Assembly: GCF_006715395.1 (NCBI RefSeq)
Contig: NZ_VFNC01000002.1
Location: 3,658,001-3,722,000 of the forward strand
Reading direction: 5' to 3'
From: Streptomyces sp. SLBN-31
GTDB taxonomy: Bacteria; Actinomycetota; Actinomycetes; Streptomycetales; Streptomycetaceae
Length of the DNA stretch: 64,000 bases
The position numbers and the translations under genes are program-made. The notes below the pieces were generated by a model. That model was not told the DNA's origin. It ran no database searches and saw only the letters and a list, made by a program, of their open reading frames with translations. Shown piece after piece: positions 43,159 to 51,699 of this stretch. Position 1 is the first letter of the stretch. The number at the start of each line of letters is the position of its first letter.

Positions 43159-45528
43159 CTAATCCCTCAGCAGGTCCGGCACCCCGTCCCCGTCCGGCTG
43201 GTCCTTGTCCGTCGAGACGATCGTGAGCTGCTGCGTGGCCCTGGTGAGGGCGACGTACAGCACCCGCAGACCGGCCGGGGACTCGTCGGCGATCTCCGCG
43301 GGCGAGACGACGACCGTGGCGTCGTACTCCAGGCCCTTCGCCTCCAGGCTGCCGAGGGCGACCACCCGGTCGCCGAGCCCGGCCAGCCACCGTGCGGCCT
43401 CCTCGCGCCGCCGCATGGCGACGACGACGCCGACGGTGCCGTCGACGAGGTCGAGCAGGCGGGCGGCCTCCGCGCGCACGGACTGCCCCAGGGACTCCCG
43501 CGCGACCACGAAGCGCGGCTGCACGCCGGTGGAGCGGACGGCCGAGGGGGCCTCGGAGCCCGGCATGGCGAGCGCGAGGACTTTCGCCGCCAGCTCGGCG
43601 ATCTCCGCCGGGTTGCGGTAGTTGACGGTGAGCCGGAAGCGGCGGCGCGGGCGGGTGCCCAGGGCCTCGTCGCGGGCCTCGGCCGCCTCGTCGACGTCCG
43701 ACCAGGAGGACTGGGCGGGGTCGCCGACGACCGTCCAGGTGGCGTGCCGGCCGCGGCGGCCGACCATGCGCCACTGCATCGGCGTGAGGTCCTGGGCCTC
43801 GTCGACGATGACGTGGGCGTACTCGGTGCGCTCCTGCGCCAGCCGCTCGGCGCGCTCGCGCTGCGACTCCTCGCGCACCGGCATCAGCTCGTCGAGGCCG
43901 GTCAGCTGGTCCAGCGGATCCAGCTCGCGCTTCTTCCTCGGACGGGCCGGGATGCCGAGGATCGCCTGGAGCTCGTCGAGCATGGCGATGTCGTGCACGG
44001 AGTGGCCCTCGCGTCTGAGCGAGCGGGCGACCCTGCGGACCTCGCCGGGGTTGAGGATCCGGCGGGCCCAGCGGCCCAGACGCCGTTCGTCGGCCATGGC
44101 GGCGAGGACGGCCTTCGGGGTCAGCTCGGGCCACCAGGCGTCGAGGAACTCGATGAAGGAGTCCTCGGAGGTGATGTCCTCGTCGAAGGAGGAGCGCAGT
44201 TCGGCCGCGAGCTCCGGGTCGGTGTGCCGGCCGGCGGCGCCCGACTGCTCCCACAGGGCGTCCAGGAGCAGCTTGCGGGCGCGGGGGCGCAGCAGGTTGA
44301 CGGGTGCCGTGCCGCCGAGGGCGGTGCGGCGGACACGTTCCAGCGCGGGCGCCTCCAGCTCCAGACGGCGCCCGAAGGCGACGACGCGGAGGCGGGTGGG
44401 GGTCTCGGCGGGGGCCGCCGGGTCACCCTCGCCGTCGTCGCCGAAGGCGAGCTGCCCGGCGGGCGCGGCACCGGGCCGCCCCAGCTCCAGCGCCCCCCGC
44501 GCCGCCTTCCGCAGCACCTTCAGCATCCGGTACGAGCCCTTGGCGCGGGCCACCGCCGGGGAGTCGTACAGCGTGGCCTCGGCGCCGTCGACGAGCGATC
44601 CGATCGCGCGGATGGCGACCTGGCCCTCCTCGCCCAGCGAGGGCAGCACGCCCTCGGTGTACGCGACGAGCAGCGGGGTCGGCGAGACGATGAGGATGCC
44701 GCCCGCGTACCGGCGCCGGTCCTGGTAGAGGAGGTAGGCGGCGCGGTGCAGGGCGACGGCCGTCTTGCCGGTGCCCGGTCCGCCCTCGACGTACGTCACC
44801 GAGGCGGCGGGGGCGCGGATGACCAGGTCCTGCTCGGCCTGGATGGAGGCGACGATGTCGCGCATGGTGTGGCTGCGGGCCTGGCCGAGGGCGGCCATGA
44901 GGGCGCCGTCGCCGATGACGGCCAGTTCGCGGCCGTCCAGGAAGGCCTTCAGCTCGGGACGCATGAGGTCGTCCTCGACGCCGAGGACGCGCCGCCCCTT
45001 GGAGCGGATGACCCGGCGCCGTACGACCCGGCCCGGGTCGACCGGGGTGGAGCGGTAGAAGGGGGCGGCGGCGGGGGCCCGCCAGTCGATGACGAGGGGC
45101 GCGTAGTCGGCGTCGAGGACACCGATGCGCCCGATGTGCAGGGTCTCGGCGATGTCGGCGGTGCCGTCGTCCCGGATGGCGCCTTCGGCGGGTTCTACGG
45201 CGGTGTAGGCGCCGTCCGGACCCTTCTTGCCGTCCTTGCCGACAAGGAGATCGATCCGCCCGAACAGGAAGTCCTCGAACTCGTTGTTCAGGCGGTTGAG
45301 GTGGACGCCGGCCCGGAAGACCTGGGCGTCCCGCTCGGCGAGGGCGCCGGGCGTGCCGACCTGGCCGCGCTTGGCCGCGTCGTTCATCAGGAACTCGGCC
45401 TCGTGGATCTTCTCCTCGAGCCGCCGGTACACCTGGTCGAGGTGTTCCTGTTCGACGCTGATCTCCCGTTCACGACTGGAGTCGTGATCCGAGCCGACCA
45501 CGGTTTCCTGCTGAGCCTGAGCGGCCAC
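43159..45528 (-). CDS. HelD-like UvrD/Rep-family RNA polymerase recycling helicase
   Basis: 789 residues from GTG 45528. A long N-terminal helical segment (SVEQEHLDQVYRRLEEKIHEAEFLMNDA, shown in part) corresponds to the coiled coil that enters the secondary channel of RNA polymerase in HelD. Walker A is GGPGTGKTAVALH, Walker B VIVDEAQDLTPMQW and motif IV-VI elements include VVGDPAQS and YVALTRATQQL. HelD proteins evict stalled or nucleic-acid-bound polymerase using ATP; the related HelR also gives rifamycin resistance. No rifamycin-associated element is visible in the 80-bp upstream region, so I call it HelD-like. Confidence 0.9.
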   Translation of the reverse strand: MAAQAQQETVVGSDHDSSREREISVEQEHLDQVYRRLEEKIHEAEFLMNDAAKRGQVGTPGALAERDAQVFRAGVHLNRLNNEFEDFLFGRIDLLVGKDGKKGPDGAYTAVEPAEGAIRDDGTADIAETLHIGRIGVLDADYAPLVIDWRAPAAAPFYRSTPVDPGRVVRRRVIRSKGRRVLGVEDDLMRPELKAFLDGRELAVIGDGALMAALGQARSHTMRDIVASIQAEQDLVIRAPAASVTYVEGGPGTGKTAVALHRAAYLLYQDRRRYAGGILIVSPTPLLVAYTEGVLPSLGEEGQVAIRAIGSLVDGAEATLYDSPAVARAKGSYRMLKVLRKAARGALELGRPGAAPAGQLAFGDDGEGDPAAPAETPTRLRVVAFGRRLELEAPALERVRRTALGGTAPVNLLRPRARKLLLDALWEQSGAAGRHTDPELAAELRSSFDEDITSEDSFIEFLDAWWPELTPKAVLAAMADERRLGRWARRILNPGEVRRVARSLRREGHSVHDIAMLDELQAILGIPARPRKKRELDPLDQLTGLDELMPVREESQRERAERLAQERTEYAHVIVDEAQDLTPMQWRMVGRRGRHATWTVVGDPAQSSWSDVDEAAEARDEALGTRPRRRFRLTVNYRNPAEIAELAAKVLALAMPGSEAPSAVRSTGVQPRFVVARESLGQSVRAEAARLLDLVDGTVGVVVAMRRREEAARWLAGLGDRVVALGSLEAKGLEYDATVVVSPAEIADESPAGLRVLYVALTRATQQLTIVSTDKDQPDGDGVPDLLRD

Positions 45529-45610
45529 CGGGCCCCCTTCTGACGTGCTGGGCAGCCGTCAACCGTACGCGAAGGGGACCCGGCAAAGCTACGTGGACGC
45601 AGGAGCAGTC

Positions 45611-46432
45611 CTACGCGTCGACCTGCACGAGCTTCTTGCCGTCGAAGGTCATGACCTCGAAATGGTCGATCTCGTTGGGCTTGAAGGCGGCGCCGCCCTG
45701 CGCGTACAGGGGCTGCTTCGACTCCGGGGTCTTGCCGTTGGGGATGCCGTACCCCCACTTGGGGACCGCCCACGTCGACATCGTCTCGCGCTCGCCGTTC
45801 TTGCCCACCGCGATGAGCGAGCACTTCAGCGGGCCCTTGACGTTGCTGAGCTCGACGACGCCCCAGGTCCCCCAGTCCTTCTGTTCCATGGCCACGGTCG
45901 CCTTGACCTTGGAGGAGGCGTCCGTCGCCGAGACCTTGTCGTTGATCGAGGTGAAGGCGGACTTGGCGCCGGCCGCCAGCGGGGTGCCGGTCTTGGCGCC
46001 CGAGTCGCCGCCGGTCGCCGCCATGACGGTCAGCGGACCGCCGATGATCAGCGCGGCAGCGGCCGCCACCAGGTAGAACCCCTTGCGCCGCTTGAGCGCA
46101 CGGCGCTCCGCGACCTCGTCGACCAGCTTCTCGGCGAGCCTCGGGCTGGGCCTGGCGGAGAGGGACTCCCCTATGGCCGGCGTGCCCGTGCCCGGCAGGT
46201 CCGCGAGGGCCGCCAGCATCGGCTCCATTCCGGCGAGCTCGTCGAGCTGCCGGGCGCACCATTCACAGGTGGCCAGATGTGCCTCGAAAGCGGTTGCCTC
46301 GGCGTCGTCGAGAATGCCGAGGGCGTAGGCACCGACCGTCTCGTGCTCGCTCGGGCCCGGAGATCCCATCATGGGTCCAGACATACCCGACCCACCTGTG
46401 CCGAATCCCTGGTTTCCCCCGTAAACACTCAT
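45611..46432 (-). CDS. Zinc-containing anti-sigma factor
   Basis: 273 residues from ATG 46432, whose A-T-G-A overlaps the sigma stop; GTG 46435 is possible. The N-terminal ZAS motif is H-E-T-V-G-A-Y-A-L...C-E-W-C (His about 30, CxxC about 46-49), which binds zinc and clamps the sigma factor, often redox-sensitive. One membrane helix (GFYLVAAAAALIIGGPLTVMAA) follows, then an extracytoplasmic anti-sigma-K type domain ending FEVMTFDGKKLVQV. Overall layout is that of mycobacterial RslA/RskA. It would hold the upstream sigma factor at the membrane until a signal releases it. Confidence 0.9.
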   Translation of the reverse strand: MSVYGGNQGFGTGGSGMSGPMMGSPGPSEHETVGAYALGILDDAEATAFEAHLATCEWCARQLDELAGMEPMLAALADLPGTGTPAIGESLSARPSPRLAEKLVDEVAERRALKRRKGFYLVAAAAALIIGGPLTVMAATGGDSGAKTGTPLAAGAKSAFTSINDKVSATDASSKVKATVAMEQKDWGTWGVVELSNVKGPLKCSLIAVGKNGERETMSTWAVPKWGYGIPNGKTPESKQPLYAQGGAAFKPNEIDHFEVMTFDGKKLVQVDA

Positions 46433-47007
46433 CACGCCGTCACCCCCCGCTCCTCCAGTGCGAGCTTCATCGACCGCAGGGCATAGAACACCCGGGACCG
46501 CACGGTGCCACTGGGAATGCCCAGCGTCTCGGCAGCCTCATTGACGGTACGCCCCTTGAAATACGTCTCGACGAGCACCTCCCGGTGGGCCGGGGTCAGG
46601 TCGTCCAGCGCATCCGACAGCGTCATCAACCACAGCGCCTTGTCGATCTCGTCCTCCGCGGGGATGACCTCCAGCGGCGACGGATCGACCTCCTGCGGCC
46701 GGGCCTGCCGGCTGCGGTGGCCGTCGATGACGATGCGCCGAGCGACCGTCACCAGCCAGGGGCGTACCGATCCGGTCGCTCGATTGAGCTGGCCGGCGTT
46801 CTTCCAGGCACGGATGAGTGTTTCCTGCACCACGTCCTCGGCTCTCTGGCGGTCACCCGCGACCAGACGAAGGACGTACGCAAGGAGAGGTCCGGCGTGC
46901 TCCCGGTACAGGGCACGCATCAGCTCCTCATCAGGTTCCGAGGGCTGGGACATGCGATGTCGGGCCCTCGATCCACGTTCATTGGCCACGACGGAATCCT
47001 TGCGCAC
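46432..47007 (-). CDS. sigU: ECF sigma factor (SigU/SigL-like)
   Basis: 191 residues from GTG 47007, chosen because GGAGG lies 5 bases upstream; ATG 46953 (MSQPSEPDEEL) is a conservative alternative. Region 2 is LMRALYREHAGPLLAYVLRLVAGDRQRAEDVVQETLIRAWKN (in outline) and region 4 is LTPAHREVLVETYFKGRTVNEAAETLGIPSGTVRSRVFYAL (in outline). It is encoded directly before its zinc anti-sigma factor with a 4-bp overlap of stop and start. The symbol rests on remembered synteny with S. coelicolor sigU, whose release blocks development and alters secreted proteins. Confidence 0.88.
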   Translation of the reverse strand: MRKDSVVANERGSRARHRMSQPSEPDEELMRALYREHAGPLLAYVLRLVAGDRQRAEDVVQETLIRAWKNAGQLNRATGSVRPWLVTVARRIVIDGHRSRQARPQEVDPSPLEVIPAEDEIDKALWLMTLSDALDDLTPAHREVLVETYFKGRTVNEAAETLGIPSGTVRSRVFYALRSMKLALEERGVTA

Positions 47008-47055
47008 GCCCACCTCCGATGTCCGGGGGTTCCCCCAGTCGGTCGCTCGTGCACA

Positions 47056-47083
47056 GGTACGGATGTGGCATGCGTCATGTTCA
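47056..47083 (-). promoter_or_regulatory. Candidate autoregulatory ECF promoter of the sigma gene
   Basis: On the minus strand TGAACA (47083-47078) and CGTACC (47061-47056) are separated by 16 bases. This resembles the TGAACC/CGT promoter pattern of the mycobacterial SigL group. The predicted start leaves a 5' UTR of about 40 nt before GTG 47007. Confidence 0.4.
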
Positions 47084-47282
47084 AACTACGCCGACACTTT
47101 TCTTCGGGGTGTCGTGATGAGAGGGACATGAGAGCACATTCCCACCGCGCGATCTTTACATTTCCACCACACCGGCAAGATCAGGCCGACTGCCCGCGGC
47201 GGTTCAAGGCCAAACGGAGTGTTGTCGAAATCACTTCGACACCACACAACCCTGTTCCGCCCAGAACGCGCATTCCGGACAG

Positions 47283-47888
47283 CTAGGCGCGCGCGACAGC
47301 GGCCCGGCGGCGGTGCCGGGCGACCCTTTCCCGGTTCCCGCAGACCTCACTGGAGCACCAGCGCCTCCTGCGCCCCCGGGACGAATCGACATAAACGATC
47401 GGGCAGTTGTCCCCCTCGCACTGCCGCAGCCCCGCTCTCGCGACGGGATCGGTGAGCAGTTCCACGGCGTCCCTGGCGACGGCGCCGAGCAGCGCCGCGC
47501 ACTCGGGCGGACGGTCCAACTCCCTTACGAGCGCCCCGTCCGCACCACGGACGGCGCGCGGGGCCGGGGGCGCGACGAGGGCGATCTCGTTCACCCGGCA
47601 GAGCGCGATGTCGTACGACGGCCGGGTCAGGGCGGTGACGCCCACGGCCGTGGCGCGCACCAACTGCCCCACCTGTCCCCTCAGTTCCCGGAACCCCACG
47701 AGCCACGACGCGTCGGCGTGCGCCAGCGAGGTGCCCGGTGGCACCAGGCCCGCCCCCACGATCCAGGCGCACAGCACCTCGACCGAGTCGAACCGTTCCT
47801 CGGGATGCGTGGTCGCGAGGAGATCGAGGCAGATCCGCCCCGAGTCGAACCGCAGTTCGTACACGGGCGTGGCCGTACCCAGTGCCAT
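47283..47888 (-). CDS. CGNR zinc-finger (ABATE domain) transcriptional regulator
   Basis: 201 residues from ATG 47888. The N-terminal ABATE domain (YELRFDSGRICLDLLATTH) is followed by a C-terminal CGNR zinc finger: RQCEGDNCPIVYVD, then WCSSEVCGNRERVARHRRR, with four Cys ligands and the Arg/His-rich DNA-binding tail. These regulators are common in actinobacteria and respond to unknown stresses. Divergent from the DUF1772 gene across 161 bp; that membrane protein is a possible target. Confidence 0.92.
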   Translation of the reverse strand: MALGTATPVYELRFDSGRICLDLLATTHPEERFDSVEVLCAWIVGAGLVPPGTSLAHADASWLVGFRELRGQVGQLVRATAVGVTALTRPSYDIALCRVNEIALVAPPAPRAVRGADGALVRELDRPPECAALLGAVARDAVELLTDPVARAGLRQCEGDNCPIVYVDSSRGRRRRWCSSEVCGNRERVARHRRRAAVARA

Positions 47889-48049
47889 GTGCCTGTCACC
47901 GCCTAGGGGTTACCAGGGGCCGGGGAAGCGTTCCTTCTTACAGTGCCCTCCCCCGGCCACGGCTGGAACCCCTTCCGCTGGACGGGCGCTTATGCGGTCG
48001 CGCGTCTCGGCGATGTCCCGGGCGGAACAGGGTCCGTTGACTGGAGGAC

Positions 48050-48553
48050 ATGACACGAAACAGGACCGCCGCGGGACTCGTACTGGGCGCGGCCACGGTC
48101 GCCATGGGCCTGATCGCCGGGGTGTACTACATCTTCGCCTGCTGCGTGATGCCCGCGCTGGCCCGCAGCGACGACCGGACCTACGTCCAGGTCATGAACG
48201 ACGTCAACGACGTCATCCAGAACCCGCTGTTCTTCCTCGCCTTCCTCGGCGCCCCGCTGCTGACGGCCGTCTCGGCGTGGCAACTGCGGGACCAGCCCTG
48301 CCGGTCGTGGATCTGGACGGCCCTGGCCGCTTACGCGCTCGGCTTCCTGACGACGATGGCCTTCAACATCCCGCTCAACGACGGCCTGTCCCGCGCGACC
48401 GACCCGACGGCGGCCCGGGAGCACTTCGAGCACGCGTGGGTGGCGTGGAACGCGGTGCGGGCGGGAGTGACGGTGGTGGCGCTGGGCTGCCTGGCCCGGG
48501 GGTTGGTGCTGTACGGGCGGCGGACCACGCATCCCAGCCCGTCCGGCGTTTGA
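48050..48553 (+). CDS. DUF1772 membrane protein
   Basis: 167 residues from ATG 48050 with GGAGGA upstream. Four hydrophobic segments (GLVLGAATVAMGLIAGVYYIF, FFLAFLGAPLLTAVSA, IWTALAAYALGFLTTMAFN, AVRAGVTVVALGCLARGLVL, partly quoted) and the conserved NxPLND turn (FNIPLNDGL) match DUF1772, an anthrone-oxygenase-like membrane family of unknown substrate. The last codons (SPSGV and stop) are provided by a dispersed intergenic repeat (separate entry), so the C-terminus has probably been redefined by repeat insertion. Confidence 0.87.
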   Translation: MTRNRTAAGLVLGAATVAMGLIAGVYYIFACCVMPALARSDDRTYVQVMNDVNDVIQNPLFFLAFLGAPLLTAVSAWQLRDQPCRSWIWTALAAYALGFLTTMAFNIPLNDGLSRATDPTAAREHFEHAWVAWNAVRAGVTVVALGCLARGLVLYGRRTTHPSPSGV

Positions 48554-48563
48554 GGACGCGGCC
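48533..48563. repeat. Dispersed Streptomyces repeat (AGCCCGTCCGGCGTTTGAGG type)
   Basis: CAGCCCGTCCGGCGTTTGAG with its GACGCGGCC extension is a string I recognise as a very frequent intergenic repeat in Streptomyces genomes. Here it overlaps the 3' end and TGA stop of the DUF1772 gene. Recognition is from memory. Confidence 0.7.
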
Positions 48564-48633
48564 GTTCAGGCCGAAGCACCCGTCCCGCGGAAGGCAGCCC
48601 CAAGGACGGCACCCGAACGCAGGGCACCCTCCC

Positions 48634-49794
48634 TCACACGTCCGCGTACTTCGCGTCCGCCGCCGGATCCAGCGCCAGCCGGTACCCCCGCTTCACCACC
48701 GTCTGGATCAGCTTCGGCGCCCCAAGTGCCGTCCGCAGTCGGGCCATCGCGGTCTCCACCGCGTGCTCGTCCCGTCCCGCCCCCGGCAGGGCCCGCAGCA
48801 GCTCCGCCCGGGCCACCACCCATCCCGGCCGCCGGGACAGGGCCCGCAGCAGGGACATCCCGGCCGGCGGCACCGGCTTCAACTCCCCGTCCACCAGCAC
48901 CGCATGGCCCCGGATCTCCACCCGGTGCCCGGCGATGGGCAGCGCGCGGGCCCGCCCCGGCAGCTCCTGGCACAGCAGTTGCACGAGCGGCCCGAGCCGG
49001 AACCGCTCCGGCTGCACCGTGTCGACGCCCCGCGCCTGCAGCGGCAGCGCGGTGACCGGCCCGACGCACGCGGGGAGCACGTCGTGGTGGAGCGCGGCGA
49101 TCAGCTCGGGCAGCAGTCCCCGCTCCTCGGCGCGGTTGAGCAGCGACACCGCGGCCGGCGCGCTGGTGAAGGTGAGCGCGTCCAGGCCCCGGGAGACGGT
49201 GGCGTCCAGCAGCCGGTCCACCGGCCCGAGGTCCTCCGGCGGCATCCACCGGTACACCGGCACGCCGACCACCTCGGCCCCGGCCTCCCGCAGCGCCTCC
49301 ACGAACCCCGGCAGCGGCTCGCCGTGCAGCTGTATGACGATCCGGCGCCCCTCGACGCCCTCCTCCAGCAGCCGGTCCAGCACCTCGGCCATGGACTCGC
49401 TCGACGGCGACCAGTCCTCGGTGAGGCCGGCGGCCCGTATCGCGCCCTTGACCTTGGGGCCGCGCGCGAGCAGTTCGACGGCCCGCAGCCGTTCCAGCAG
49501 GGGCTCGCCGAGCCCCCACCCGTCGGCGGCCTCGACCCAGCCGCGGAACCCGATGGCGGTCGTCGCCACCACCACGTCCGGCGCCTCGTCGATCAGGTCC
49601 TTCGTCGCCGCCAGCAGTTCGCTGTCGTCGGCGAGCGGCACGATGCGCAGGGCGGGTGCGTGCAGGACGGCGGCTCCCCGTCGCTGCAGCAGTGCGCCCA
49701 GTTCGTCGGCGCGGCGGGCGGCGGTCACGCCCACCGTGAAGCCGGCCAGGGGCCCGTGCTGCCCCGACTGCGTTCGCTGCTGTTCGTCGTACAT
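48634..49794 (-). CDS. nnaR: Uroporphyrinogen-III synthase-like regulator with winged-helix domain (NnaR type)
   Basis: 386 residues from ATG 49794. Residues about 15-270 match the HemD fold (FTVGVTAARRADELGALLQRRGA, TAIGFRGWVEAADGWGL, TFTSAPAAVSLLNRAEERGL, partly quoted). Residues about 290-375 form an OmpR-type winged helix (RHEIRGHAVLVDG-like strand, LLRALSRRPGWVVARAELL, AVETAMARLRTALG, VVKRGYRLAL). In Streptomyces and mycobacteria such HemD-HTH fusions next to narK act as NnaR, the co-activator with GlnR of nitrate/nitrite assimilation. Whether the HemD part is still enzymatic is unknown. It follows narK on the same strand by 116 bp. Confidence 0.88.
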   Translation of the reverse strand: MYDEQQRTQSGQHGPLAGFTVGVTAARRADELGALLQRRGAAVLHAPALRIVPLADDSELLAATKDLIDEAPDVVVATTAIGFRGWVEAADGWGLGEPLLERLRAVELLARGPKVKGAIRAAGLTEDWSPSSESMAEVLDRLLEEGVEGRRIVIQLHGEPLPGFVEALREAGAEVVGVPVYRWMPPEDLGPVDRLLDATVSRGLDALTFTSAPAAVSLLNRAEERGLLPELIAALHHDVLPACVGPVTALPLQARGVDTVQPERFRLGPLVQLLCQELPGRARALPIAGHRVEIRGHAVLVDGELKPVPPAGMSLLRALSRRPGWVVARAELLRALPGAGRDEHAVETAMARLRTALGAPKLIQTVVKRGYRLALDPAADAKYADV

Positions 49795-49910
49795 GGCTCT
49801 CGTCCCGAACTCGAGTCGTCGTACATGAGGTACGGCGGTACCCACATGCCGATCGAGCCTGTCAACGGTGCGTGACAGGCTCGGTTCGGCTTCGTGTCGC
49901 CGGTGTTACG

Positions 49911-51290
49911 TCACACCTCGGCGTAGCTGAGCTGCGGCTTCGCCTCTGCGGAAGCCGTGGTGGGGGTGGCGGGGGCCGTACGGCGAAGGTATACGGCCCA
50001 GGTGATGGCGAAGCAGACGGCGTAGTAGGCGAGGAAGGCGACGAAGGCGCCGGTGCCGGAGCCGTAGGAGAGGAAGGACTGGCGGAAGGCCATGTTGATG
50101 CCGACGCCGCCGAGCGCGCCGACCGCGCCGATGAGGCCCATGGAGGCTCCGGAGAGGCGGCGCCCGTACTTGACGGCCTCCTCGCCTTCCAGTCCCTTGG
50201 CGAGGGCCTTGGCCTGGAAGATGCCGGGGATCATCTTGAAGGTGGAGCCGTTGCCGATGCCGGTCAGCGAGAAGAGCACCACGAAGGCGGTCACGAACAG
50301 GGGCAGTGACTTCTGCATGCTGGCGGCGACCAGGACGGCGGTGGCGGCGGCCATGGCGACGTAGTTGTAGAGGGTGATCTTCGCGCCGCCGTACTTGTCG
50401 GCGAGCCAGCCGCCGACGGGCCGGATCAGGGAGCCGAGCAGGGGGCCGATGAAGGTGAGGTACGTGGCCTGCAGCGGCGTACGGCCGAACTGGTTGGTGA
50501 GCACCTGGCCGAAGGCGAAGCTGTAGCCGATGAACGAGCCGAACGTCCCGATGTAGAGGACGGACATGATCCAGGTGTGGCCGTCGCGGGCGGCGTCCTT
50601 GGCGGCGCCGGTGTCGTTCCTGACGTTCTCGATGTTGTCCATGAACAGCGCGGCGAGGACGGCGGCGACGACGATCAGCGGAATGTAGATGCCGAGCAGC
50701 ACCCGCGGGCCGCCGCCGGCGCCGATCACGGCGAGGGCGACGAGCTGGATGGCCGCGACGCCGATGTTGCCGCCGCCGGCGTTGAGTCCGAGCGCCCAGC
50801 CCTTCTTCCGCAGCGGGAAGAAGGCGTTGATGTTGGTCATGGAGGACGCGAAGTTGCCGCCGCCGATGCCGGCGAGGAGCCCGATCAACAGGAACGTGTC
50901 GAACGAGGTGCCCGGCTTCATCACGGAGAACGCGGCGATGCTCGGTACGAGCAGCAGACCGGCCGAGATGATCGTCCAGTTCCGGCCACCGAAGACGGCG
51001 ACGGCGAAGGTGTACGGCACGCGGACGACGGCGCCGACCAGCGTCACCATGGACGTCAGCAGGAACTTGTCGGCCGGGGTGAGCCCGTACTCCGGGCCCA
51101 TGAAGAGCACCAGCACCGACCACAGGGTCCAGATCGAGAATCCGATGTGCTCGGAGAGGACGGAGAAGGCGAGATTGCGGCGCGCGATCTTCTCTCCGGT
51201 CTGCTTCCAGAAGGTCTCGTCCTCGGGGTCCCACTGCTGGATCCAGCGGCCTCCCCTACTGGATGCGGGGGCTGTGCTCGGGGCTGTCAT
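49911..51290 (-). CDS. narK: Nitrate/nitrite transporter NarK
   Basis: 459 residues, ATG 51290, with GGAGG about 6 bases upstream. Twelve hydrophobic segments and both nitrate signatures: GIGGGNFASSMTNINAFFP with KKGWALGLNAGGGNIG in TM5, and a second Gly-rich helix GSGTGAFVAF region near the end. The Arg of TM2 (VVRVPYTFAV) suits nitrate binding. It exchanges nitrate for nitrite or imports nitrate with protons. Its position directly before nnaR and the partial GlnR-like half-sites upstream fit nitrogen control. Confidence 0.92.
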   Translation of the reverse strand: MTAPSTAPASSRGGRWIQQWDPEDETFWKQTGEKIARRNLAFSVLSEHIGFSIWTLWSVLVLFMGPEYGLTPADKFLLTSMVTLVGAVVRVPYTFAVAVFGGRNWTIISAGLLLVPSIAAFSVMKPGTSFDTFLLIGLLAGIGGGNFASSMTNINAFFPLRKKGWALGLNAGGGNIGVAAIQLVALAVIGAGGGPRVLLGIYIPLIVVAAVLAALFMDNIENVRNDTGAAKDAARDGHTWIMSVLYIGTFGSFIGYSFAFGQVLTNQFGRTPLQATYLTFIGPLLGSLIRPVGGWLADKYGGAKITLYNYVAMAAATAVLVAASMQKSLPLFVTAFVVLFSLTGIGNGSTFKMIPGIFQAKALAKGLEGEEAVKYGRRLSGASMGLIGAVGALGGVGINMAFRQSFLSYGSGTGAFVAFLAYYAVCFAITWAVYLRRTAPATPTTASAEAKPQLSYAEV

Positions 51291-51366
51291 GACGCCTCCA
51301 CGGTGCTCCGGACTCGGTGGTGCTCGGGGTGCTGAGCGGTATGAGTCCCGAAGGTAGGGAGGGCGC

Positions 51367-51382
51367 GTTTCCTTGCTGTGGC
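51367..51382 (-). promoter_or_regulatory. Possible GlnR half-site pair upstream of narK
   Basis: On the minus strand GCCAC-N6-GAAAC lies 77-92 bp before the narK start. It matches one a-b pair of the GlnR box (GTnAC-N6-GAAAC) with one mismatch. The second pair expected 22 bp away is not convincing. Confidence 0.35.
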
Positions 51383-51492
51383 ACTGGGTGACCGGAAGGG
51401 AACGTTGCTCTCACCCCGGACGGGGGCGGGATGAGAGGTACTGCGTCGCTACGTTACGAAGTGCTCCACCGAGCCGACCGACGCACCGTGAG

Positions 51493-51648
51493 TCAACGTC
51501 CTCGGCGGTCGACGGCCGTGAGGTCGATCTCGATGTCGAAGGGGACGGAGACCTTGAGCCGTTCGTGGAAGATGCCGGTGAGGCCGTAGGCCGTGGTGGC
51601 CGGATCGAGCTCGTAGACGTGCAGTCGCTTCAGCGTACCCAGGGGGAA
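51493..51648 (-). pseudogene. Remnant of a Uma2-family (DUF820) nuclease gene, C-terminal end only
   Basis: A minus-strand frame ending at TGA 51493 encodes LKRLHVYELDPATTAYGLTG, then FHERLKVSVPFDIEIDLTAV, which matches the last 45-50 residues of Streptomyces Uma2-like proteins (PD-(D/E)XK fold). The catalytic N-terminal 140 residues are missing and the frame upstream runs into the LysR gene end, so this is a truncated relic without start. The rest of the 51291-51699 interval holds narK promoter sequence. Confidence 0.65.
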
Positions 51649-51699
51649 CGGCGGCGGACTCGGCCGAAGCAGTGATCGGAACGTCAGGGCCCGAGGCCC

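Noticed and set aside
45529..45610. Rifamycin-associated element upstream of the HelD-like gene
   Set aside because: No GGGGCTTGC...CACGTGAGG-like inverted repeat is present in the intergenic space, so a HelR rifamycin-resistance role is not supported.
51373..51675. 100-residue plus-strand open frame near narK
   Set aside because: It is antisense to the Uma2 relic and lacks a ribosome site and protein-like composition.
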